This document shows positions 1 to 10,245 of a stretch of DNA of 36,199 nucleotides, piece by piece. The translations under genes were made by a program, and so were the position numbers. The notes under the pieces were generated by a model. That model saw nothing but the letters and a program-made list of their open reading frames with translations. It was not told the origin of the DNA and made no database searches. Numbering within the stretch: the first letter of the stretch is position 1; each line of letters starts with the position of its first letter. The stretch is from Tubiluchus corallicola (lineage: Eukaryota; Priapulida; Priapulimorpha; Priapulimorphida; Tubiluchidae): assembly GCA_030141605.1 (NCBI GenBank), contig JAQGDQ010001526.1, forward strand, positions 1-36,199, given 5' to 3'.

Positions 1-472
1 TGTGTTTCAGTACGTGTTGCTAAGCACACATTTGCTTTGATTGGAGATTTCATCTTCAATGTTACTTGTGTTTCAGTACGTGTCGCTAAGCACACATTTG
101 CTTTGATTGGTGATTTCATCTTCAATGTTACTTGTGTTTCAGTACGTGTCGCTAAGCACACATTTGCTTTGATTGGTGATTTCATCTTCAATGTTACTTG
201 TGTTTCAGTACGTGTTGCTAAGCACACATTTGCTTTGATTGGTGATTTCATCTTCAATGTTACTTGTGTTTCAGTACGTGTTGCTAAGCACACATTTGCT
301 TTGGTTGGTGATTTCACCTTCAATGTTACTTGTGTTTCAGTACGTGTCGCTAAGCACACATTTACTTTGATCGGTGATTTCATCTTCAATGTTACTTGTG
401 TTTCAGTACGTGTCGCTAAGCACACATTTGCTTTGATTGGTGATTTCATCTTCAATGTTACTTGTGTTTCAG
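1..472 (+). repeat. 66-bp minisatellite (7 full units plus a partial eighth) ending at an IPO7 splice acceptor
   Basis: Units start at 1, 67, 133, 199, 265, 331, 397 and 463, each beginning tgtgtttcag, with few substitutions between units (for example tacgtgtc/tacgtgtt). The unit is exactly 22 codons, so one frame stays open throughout and gives a spurious repeat peptide. Each unit contains a complete acceptor plus the first 11 bases of the IPO7 exon. The array starts outside the window. Confidence 0.95.
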
Positions 473-693
473 TACGTGTCGCTCTTCGTCGAGTTGGCGT
501 TGTCAAGGCTGACGCACGACGTGAAGACTTCGGAACTTCGTACGATGTGTCTGCAGATCGTGATTGCGGCTTTGTACAGCAATCCGGCCTACTTTCTAGA
601 GACGCTCAACAACATGCACATGCCCAACACGCAAGAGCCCATACTGTCACAGTTCGTTCGGCAGTGGATAGACGATACGGACTGTTTTCTAGG
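473..693 (+). CDS. IPO7: IPO7 exon (HEAT region, [12 protein letters not shown])
   Basis: The exon starts after tgtgtttcag at 472 and ends before the donor gtgagt at 694. It reads [15 protein letters not shown]... to DDTDCFLG and ends after two bases of a Gly codon (phase 2). The acceptor plus the first 11 exon bases are also the repeated part of the 66-bp minisatellite upstream, so seven further copies of this splice site precede it. Confidence 0.93.
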
Positions 694-3600
694 GTGAGTT
701 TTTGAGTCATGTTTGAGTAATATTTGTTTCACAGTTCTGTCTCACACTGTATTGTTTCACATTCAGACGTAGACAGATGATACAAAGGATATTCAAATTA
801 AAGCACAAGAAAACAGTATTCATAAATAAGGCTTAAAAACGTTGTCTTGAATTTTTATTGCATACAGAGCTTGCATTAGCAGTAACGCTGTATAAAATTT
901 AAACTCCCACGATAACTGTTAGGCACAGCCATTTTAATGGTAGACCAATTGAAACAAGTTTTGATAACATTGAGTACAGTTTGAAAAAATAATCAGAGCA
1001 TTCGTAGCGCACACTTCGCTAGCTAAGTAAAATTTTGAATTACTGTATCTTGTCAATAAGATTAAAAATACCTTTTTTGGTGAACCAGTTTTGCACACTG
1101 GGATGGCAGTGCAGTGCTGTTTTACTATGTGGTAGGATGTTTCATGTTATTAAGAATTTTTTTCGATTACATAAGTCTTTCAAACAGCTAAGTAAGAAAA
1201 CTTTGTACGGAAAGTTCTTTGGGACATACGCTAATATCTCGGTTTCCCGAACAAAAGCGGAGAGATGTCGGTCTGAATTTGCCGATTATCTGTATTCACT
1301 GATACTAAGCTAATACAGTAGGCACCATATATTAGACTTACGATAATGTAGAATCAATGGTCTAATTGTCTAAAAACCATCTAGCCAGGCCGACATAGCC
1401 GTACAGGAGTTTCACAAGGGGGCACTCTGTTGCCCTAGCCTGAATGATTTCCAAATAACTGCAAAGGACAGGGACATTATAATTATGTAAGATATAGACT
1501 GACATAAGTATTTAACCTTCTAGTGCCTGAATAGAGAAAGATTTGATAAACTTTCTTTGCATTCATACCATTTGTTACTTTTTATACGTATAATGTAACA
1601 ATAATGTACTTACTGTAGACCTCAGACTTACAGTAGCAAATGTTGTGTAAATTTATTTAGTATGCATACAACCAGATATGTTACCTGTGTGCACGAAAAT
1701 TGTTTTGTCTGAAGAGTATGTTGTTGTAGAGTTATGAGAATAAGTTTCGAAACTGTTAAAAATGATAAAAATAGACACAAAAATAAGACTTGCAAGGTAT
1801 CGCTGAAAATTACAAAATGGTAATCTAGTCTGTTAAACATGCTGACATACAAGCTGCACACGTGTCTCTACACACTGCTTGGATGTAAACAAAGTGACGG
1901 CCCGCCAACTAGCGGTCAGCTTGTAAAACTGTGTCCGTAATATGCAAGATTTTGTCCGAATTTTCTGATATCCGTAAAAGCGAGGTCCGGCAAACCGAGA
2001 TACAAGTGTAGTTTGAAATTCCCTTTCCTCCCTTTGGAGGCTCTAGTATTTTAAGCCTGCGTCACCATTGTGCATTTTTACAGTAATTTGATGCGACAGC
2101 AATCGTGCTAATAAGATTTACTGTTTATCAGCTCATGAAATTGTTACTGTATGTAATTTTATTTATTTTACAGTATTCACGATAGAAAAGTATGCGTCCT
2201 GGGGCTGTGTACGCTAATCGACACGCCGTCAAATCGTCCGGACTCGATATCGACTTGCTCGCAACAAATTCTGCCATCTCTTATACTCCTCTTTGAAGGT
2301 CTCAAGCGAGCGTACGCTTGTGAGTGTTGTGATTTGCTAGTAAAATTTGAAAAAAATGTGTAAACAATTGGTGTGAACCAGGAATATTACCGAAATGAAA
2401 TTTTTCATTCAGTTTGCTCATCGGCATTTCGGCAAAGTTTCGGTTTCGACCGAAATTCGTTAAATTTCCTAGCGGAAATTTGTGGGTAATTTTCCGTAAC
2501 ATTTTTCGGAGATTTTTCCAGTTTTGATCCAGTTTACCTTTTCTTTTCTCCCAGATGTCAAAGAACGATGAAAAATCTTGATCAAAATATTTCAAGTAAA
2601 GCAAAAATTTTATTTACGTAACAGTTTGTGATGTGCTTTTCACGGCAATGTGGCAAATCTTCACTGCCTGACGACTTTGAAGTTTTAGCATCTCCAGGCC
2701 CAATCAACCAAAATATCAAGGAACATTTGAATTTATTTGAGCAAAATCACATTTAATTTTATAAATTATGAAATGTAGGCAACAAATTATCTACTAAATA
2801 AAATTTCTTTATTTTAATGAATCATTATGATCTTTAAACATTAATCATTAAGGATAGTTAAATTCAAAAACATTGTAACACATTAATTTTTCAATGAAAG
2901 CCTCTCCATCAAACTTGAGGTTCTATACTGTAAAACATTCTTGTGTTTTTTTATCAGTAATTTTGCATCACAGCAAATAAACAAACAAACAAAAAACAAA
3001 ATATTTTACTTATTTTAGAATCTTCTTTTTTCAGTTTTAATACTAGTTACTTTTGCAAAAATATTTCTGTCCGGTTTTGTTTCGGCGTCGGTTTCTCGTG
3101 TTTGTCATATTTCGATTTCACTTTGTAGATTCGGTTTCGGTAACATCCCTGGTGTGAACGCTGCTTTATGTTCCACGTTTATCTCTGCTTGGTTTTGCCG
3201 TGTATTTCGTGCAATTGAAGTTTTGCAAATTGCCGTTCTCGTTTCCAGCAAGAGCGGCGGACGAAGCGTCGGACACCGAGGAAGTGGACGACGATAACGA
3301 CTACGAAGGTGATGTTTGCGACGACGACGATGATGTCATCGACGAGGACAACCAAGAATATCTAGAAGCTTTAGAAAAGTCTGTAAGTTGGGTTAGATTT
3401 CGTCAGGTCGCAGTAGCATTTACCGCACATCGTTTTAGCTACTGTTTACCTGATGTTGTAGAATTACAAGGTAGAATCAAAATTTATTTCCATTTGATGA
3501 AACCTGCCCATTTTTTCTTCTCTTCTTGTTTAAATTATTCATATTTCTAGTTAACTGTAGTGGCAATAATAGTTGTTTTTCCTTTTATTACTTTTAATAC

Positions 3601-6600
3601 ACTGTTCTGTCTTTTCGTTCTTATTTTAAGTTTCTTATTCATGATTTAAAGGTGAAATTTTTTAATTAAAAGAGTTAATCGTAACTTAAAATTTGACGCT
3701 AATTTTATTAAATTTCGTGGCTTCTTTCCTAATGAAGTGGGGCCTCGAAGTTGCACCCTCCTCCCCCCCCCCAAGCATTTTGTTCGTGAAACTTCAGAAC
3801 ATCGCAGATTTAATGTTCTACCAGCGGTTTCCAAGGAAACCGCATCGTTTCCGTGACGCTGAATTCGTAAGCAATGCTACACGGTGAAACGTGACGCGTG
3901 GTGACCAAACGCAAACGCTACGGTAACTAAGGACTGAATTCAGCTGCCGCCATCTAACAAGTAAAACTTGCAAAAGTTCAGAAATGACACCTTCACGCCC
4001 GGTATCCTCTAACGTAAACTATTAAGAAAAAGATGCAAGTATCGGGAAATCTTTGTTAGAGATTTTTTTCTGTTTGATGTAAAACTGAAACTTCATGAAA
4101 TGCGTGTATTTAACCTTTAAAGGAAAACCGGATGATTGTGTAAACACGAGTTCAGAATAAAGAATGCTCTAAAATATTGAAAACTACAATAGCTTTTTTT
4201 AAATCAAAGCTTAGAGTAAATAATATTTACCTCGGATACTCAAATTTTGTTAAACTTTCAAAGCTACGCGCGGCTCAGTGAATCTACAAAGATTGGCAGT
4301 GGTGCCTTTTTGTCACATTCCGTGGCCGACAAATAGAAGGCGGTACCGTGATAACCATGATCGTGAACTGCAGTGTTAGTTTCTGACGTCATATGATGTA
4401 GAGCCATTTTCGGGGCATAACGCGTTTAAACAGTAACACTTACGCAAACATGCTGGATGCGCAAGGGAAGATACCTGCCGTTGCACAAACTGTGGTTAGT
4501 TTCTGACGTAAGCAATAGCTGTGTTCAGTTGCCGTTAATTAACTTTCTAAGCTAATTATTCAAATATAAGAAACAATTGCTAAATTTTATAAACAAGAAA
4601 ATGTATAAATTAAAATGAGATTCAGTATAAACAATCGTCCGGTCTTTCTATAAGTATTTTTGCGTCACCTTTCCTAGCTCAGTTCAGAGTTTGTGTTACA
4701 GTGAACGCTTTGCTGTTTTGTCATATGATTAGGAAGGTCTTCACGTTTTTAGGTTACTCAACATTAGCGTACAGTACCCAACATTAACGTACAGCACTCA
4801 ACATTAACATAGAACCATCTACATTAACATACAGTACTCAACATTAACGTACAGCACTCAAATTAACGTACAACACTCAACATTAACGTACAGTGCTCAA
4901 CATTAACGTACAGTGCTCAACATTAACATACAGTGCTCAACATTAACATACAGTACTCAACATTAATGTACAACACTCAACATTAATGTACGGTACTCAA
5001 CATTAACGTACAGTACTCAACATTAACGTACAGTGCTCAACATTAACGTACAGTATTCAACATTAACGTACATCACTCAACATTAATGTACGGTACTCAA
5101 CATTAACGTACAGTACTCAACATTAACGTACAGTGCTCAACATTAACGTACAGTATTCAACATTCACGCACAAGCTTCTCTTTGAATGCTTATTAGACTT
5201 TCTTTATCCGTTAAGAGAAATCAAGTGAAGAAGGTGGGGGGGGGTGCAAGGTATGAGATCCTTGCTTTTCTTGCCAGTGCGGCAGAAGGTCTAAGGTTCA
5301 AGACCCGATGCTGGTGCAGATCTTTTTCGGATTTTAATTTGATATTGCTCATTTCTTAGATTATCCGTCGCATTTCAGACAAAGGCCGACAACGACGACG
5401 ATGAAGACGACGAAGATTATGATGATGAGGGTCTAGACGAGACGCAGCTAGAGGCGTACGAAACGCCGCTGGACGATGAGAACTGCCCGGTGGACGAATA
5501 CGAGGTGTTCAAACTTGTCATGGAAAGTAAGTATTGAGTGACCGCTTTCTCTCTCCGCGTGAAAGAAAATCTAAACTTATTTGAGTCAATTGCAGACAGT
5601 TTTTATATACTTTTGCATAGGAGCGGCCAGTACTTAGGTGTTTTTGAGACAATTAGGTACCATGTATCCTTGATAGTTGGGTATTTTAAATTATGCTTGA
5701 AACAAGGTAACTGATATTTTAAGACCAGTTAGAGGCTCTCTATGGTCACAAAATAGCAATTTGTTGCTTCGCCCCCTTGAACCCCCATGGGGACTTTGCC
5801 CCTCAACCCCATTAGGGGCCTAGGCGGTCCAAAAACCCCCGGCCTGTTTCAGAGTTTTTGCAATTTGTCATTCTCATCCCTGCTACTGTAAAATATGCGC
5901 CTGGGAAAATATGCATCCTGGTATCTCCGCAAAATTTGCAGACATTTCCGACGCGCACTAACTGTATTGTTTACAGTACAAACAAGTGTATTTTTGTCCA
6001 TTTGTGGTAAGCTCTGATATACCAGCTCTGTCATTTCTTAGCAATCTTGAATGCACTTCTGAGTGAGCGCAAACTGTACCTGGTAAAAAAATGTGCTTTT
6101 CAGTCAGCAAAACACGTATACACGGAGATTTCCTTTCACGATGTATAAATTTCTCTGAAACAGCCACGGATGTCCTATAAGAACCAGCAGTATATTGGCA
6201 ACAGTGAATTATGCAAACAGCGAAAGGATGGATATTTCGGCAGTAATATTTGTCGGTAAAGAAATAATTACATTGCGCAATTAACACAATTAACAATTAA
6301 TGGTTAGTTTAGTTTAGTTTGTACCTGGTGCACAAAATTATGGCGCCAAAAGTGATTTACTTTTTACCAAGACACCACAAACAGTTCAGAAAACGTGTGC
6401 ATTTGCCTCTGCACACCACAAGCAGTTGGTTGTCGCGATGATATTTGTATAAAGCTCTGCTTAATAGTTAACACTACGAAACAAGCTAGTTCAACATCAA
6501 AGCTATAACCTGTCACTTTTACTTCTCTAACTGTGTACTTTCCTCATTGCCAAAATTGAAATTTTCAGCCTCCACAAAGTATATATGTGTAATCATTTTT

Positions 6601-9600
6601 TAATGTGATGAGTAATAATCCTTCATCGAAGCAACCATTTGTGCCCTGCTGTTAACGAGACGTATTGTACTGATAGGGAAATTTTGTTTTTGTTGATAGG
6701 AATTTTGCTATCGCATTGAATTTTGTGCTTATCTCTACCTACTGCTTACCGTTATAATATCATTTCATTTTGCTTCTTCATTTATGTATCGGAAATAAAT
6801 AAAATTATTTTCTTGTACTTTCTTCCTACAATAGCGGCTATCTTCGCTCAGTTGGCTGACACACGAATGACTTGTAGTTTTAGACGCATTTTCCCAGTTA
6901 TGTGCAGGCAGTATAGGTCGCGTATATAAATAAATATATTATGGGGTTGTTGTTGTTGTTGTTGGCATCCTTCTGTCTCGGAAGATAATGGAGTGTGCAC
7001 TAAGAGAGTCAGTTATTGATCACATTGATGGAGCTGCAGCATCGACTGTGGCTGAGCAGTGCGATCCTTGAACGTCTCCAGGGCGCACGCCTGGGCAAGG
7101 TGTATGGAGATCCTGAGTTGCCCAGACGACAGGAACCCCCTTCTCTTCCTCCCTGGTGTAGTCCAAAGGAAAGCGGAGCAATACGTTTGACACCAGGTTG
7201 GCTGCAGGAGTCAGTGAGCATGCTGCACTGGTCCGCCTTCAGGGCTCCACTCCTGATTTGGAAGGTTTACTCTTCTACACATGGCCGTTGGGTCACTTGA
7301 CCTCCTCCACCCTCTAGTCATTGGCTGCTTGTGCAGCTCCTCCGCCTAGTGTCGAGATATAGTGTGGGCATCCCCCGCAAGCCTACAGCACCTGGTATTC
7401 CTAGGCGGTCACCCCTCCAAGTACTAACCAGGCTCTGCGTTGCTTAACTTCGGTGATCAGACGAGAACTGGTGTTTTCAACGTGATATGGTCATAGTTAA
7501 TATATTATGTAGTAATTGGATTAATAGATATTAATGAGTGTCTTTCGATTGTTTCTTTTTGTGGAATCTGTGTTTAGTTTGTCGTTGAGCCAAAGGAGAA
7601 ATTGATTATGATTTGATGACATTTAAATTAAGAAGATGAAGGAAAATTAATTTCTTGGTGTACTATCAAAAAAAGTCTTTCTCATATTAATTCATTAATT
7701 TTAGTTCAAATTTTACTTTGCGGTGTCATCTGTTGGCGTATAAGGCAACATAGTGATAGGTTCGACACTTTAAGAAGTGGGTTAATTAACACCCTCGTTT
7801 CGTTCAAGTCCGACGATCATTAATTATTTTTACGATTTTAGAAATATTTTACGTTCGGTAGGGGTGAGCACGGAGCGTTAGAATTTAATTCGAACGTTTT
7901 TTATTTAAAATTTGAAATTGTACATTCAAATAATTCATTAAAACGTTTGAAACTTCATGCAATCAGTACAACTCGTGCTGACAATTTTTAAACAGTTATT
8001 AGTATTTTTGCTGCAGAATAAAATCAAGCAATAGGCTTTATCTTTGTGAGACGGCTTTCTATTCGTGACTCGAGAATTTTAAAATTAAATTTGAATTCAA
8101 TTCAGATTCACTATATATATATATAGTGAATCTGAATTGAATTCAAATTTATATACATATATTATATACCGTATTTTCCCGTGTATAAGAGACCCTTGTG
8201 TATAAGAGACCCCTTCAATTTTTAGGCAAAAATTCTGGAAAAAAGTTTTTTCAGACGGACATTTTTAGAGGGTAAAGTACAACTTTTTTCAACTCAGTGT
8301 GGTACTGAAAACAAAATAAAACCAGTTAATGTGTTGTAGAAAAAGAGTACTGGTATATATTAAAGTGCGTACCTGCAAACCTGTAACAGGAAAGGAGATA
8401 ATGTCTGTGTCACGATGCTTGTATTGCTTACATGTCTGTGTCACGATGCTTGTATTGCTTACAACCGCTTCATAGTCGAACGCGACATGCAAAACAGTTG
8501 TAGAGCACTTATTTCTTTAAAATCATTAGTGTCACAATTTATGCATCTTATTGAAAAGACTTACTCCCATGTATAAGAGACCCCCTATTTTTAAAGTGAA
8601 AATTCTGAGCAAAAAAGGGTCTCTTATACACGGGAAAATACGGTACATATAAATATATATACATATATGTATATATGTATATATATATATATATATATAA
8701 TAATCTATTTGCCATTAAAAAATCGATATTCATAACTATAAAAGCATAAAAGAACATCGCAGAATAAAAATTCACTCAACTGTTAAAGGCAACTGCGTCC
8801 AGTGCAAACTAAAAACTACCGTGCCAAAAATTTAAAACAAAATATACATTATAATGTTACACGGAAATTATAATAGATTATATACAATATATACATATAA
8901 TTTAAATGGACGTGAGTAAATAAAATTTGCGGATGAGTGTATATTATCGTTTACGTATGTAGGGTTTTCAAAACGAATCAATGTATGTATTTTTAATTTT
9001 GATTTGAATTCGTCGAAAGACTTTGGTTCGACTCCAGTTTTACAGTCACGAATTCAATTCGATTTCAGTTCGTTTTCCGATAGAGAATGCCCTCACGTTC
9101 AGAGATGTAATGAGTGTATCATCAATGCCACTCAGATGGTTGGACTCTCATGAGAAGGTATCACAGAATCTTGATTGTAACGTCTGTCTGTCTGTTTCAG
9201 AAGTGAAAAGTTGTGATTCGGCTTGGTACAGCGCGTTGACCTGCGACTTGAAACCGGATCAGTTGAAATCGTTAGACGCCGTCATCACGTTAGCCAATCA
9301 GCGAATTGCTGCCAGGCGTAAGTAACCGACACAGTCATACCTCGGTTTTCGACCATAATTAGTTCCTAAAAAGTGTTTGAAAACCGATATGGTTGAGAAC
9401 CGAATCATTTATTCCCATAAGAAATAATGTAAAAGCAAATAATCTGTTCTGAAGCACCAAATGAACTGTAAAGTATTACTAAAACAAAATATAATAATGC
9501 AAAAATGTTTATTCAAACAGTAGATGTGATATTATTGATAAGAAAATCATAATAGAATTACTTTGAAAGAAAAACGTGATTATTCCTGAATGAAGAAGCG

Positions 9601-10210
9601 GAGAAAAATAAGCGTAGAAAGCACTTAGCGATGTTAGAAGATTCAAATGTTCTGTGTGACTATTCTCGGGCGCGGTCGGTTACTCTCGGCTCTACTCAGC
9701 TCTCCGCGCATGTGTTCATCACGTGCTTGGCGGTTAGTCGAGTACCGAAATTCTGGTCGAAAGCGGAAACTAATTTCAGCTCGAATTTTCTGGTCGAAAA
9801 CCGGTCTGTACGAACACGGAGACGTTCGAAAACGGAGGTATAACTGTATCTTTAAATTAAGTATCTAACGCATCGATTTAAACTTATTTAATTGTGCAGT
9901 TAGTGTTCAGTGTTGGGGACTGCTGATGCGCACTAAATGAATAACTGAGTGGTAGTCGCGTGTGCTTAACAATCAGAATTAAGCGATGCTAATTCTGGAT
10001 AGTAAATGGATAAGGAATTGCCCAGTAGAAATTAAGTATCTAACGGATCATGCATGCACGCACACACACACACATGCACGAGCACACACACACATGCACG
10101 TGCACACACACACGCAAGCACGCACACACACACATGCATGCATGCACGCACACACACACATGCACGCGCACATGCACACACACACACGCAAGCACGCACA
10201 CACACATATG

Positions 10211-10245
<35 letters not shown>

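Larger units (their letters stand above)
7859..9094. mobile_element. Possible hAT-like element (outer of a nested pair)
   Basis: The left end is taggggtgagcacggag. The right end is gagaatgccctc, giving only weak terminal complementarity. The flanks acgttcgg (7851-7858) and acgttcag (9095-9102) form an 8-bp duplication with one mismatch. The interior is rich in gaattc/attcga motifs near both ends and contains the TA-flanked element 8169-8643 and a perfect palindrome. No transposase is present. The call rests mainly on the duplication. Confidence 0.45.

Noticed and set aside
1-480. CRISPR-like or other spaced repeat array
   Set aside because: Units are contiguous with no unique spacers, and the context is a spliced animal gene. 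The same applies to the 20-, 22- and 24-bp arrays.
37-705. 222-codon ORF of a 22-residue repeat
   Set aside because: It exists only because the minisatellite unit is 66 bp. It runs into the IPO7 exon in the wrong frame, and the real exon is read in another frame.
1233-2005. MITE with tatctcggttt ends in the first IPO7 intron
   Set aside because: Terminal match is short and imperfect, and no target duplication is visible. Recorded only in the intron entry.
5255-5330. tRNA gene or tRNA-type SINE (ggttcaagaccc resembles a B box)
   Set aside because: The T-arm and the rest of the cloverleaf cannot be folded convincingly, and no A box at the right spacing or tail was found.
7379-7498. Independent 5S rRNA gene
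   Set aside because: It is joined to a SINE body and (CAA)n tail inside one target duplication, and carries many substitutions.
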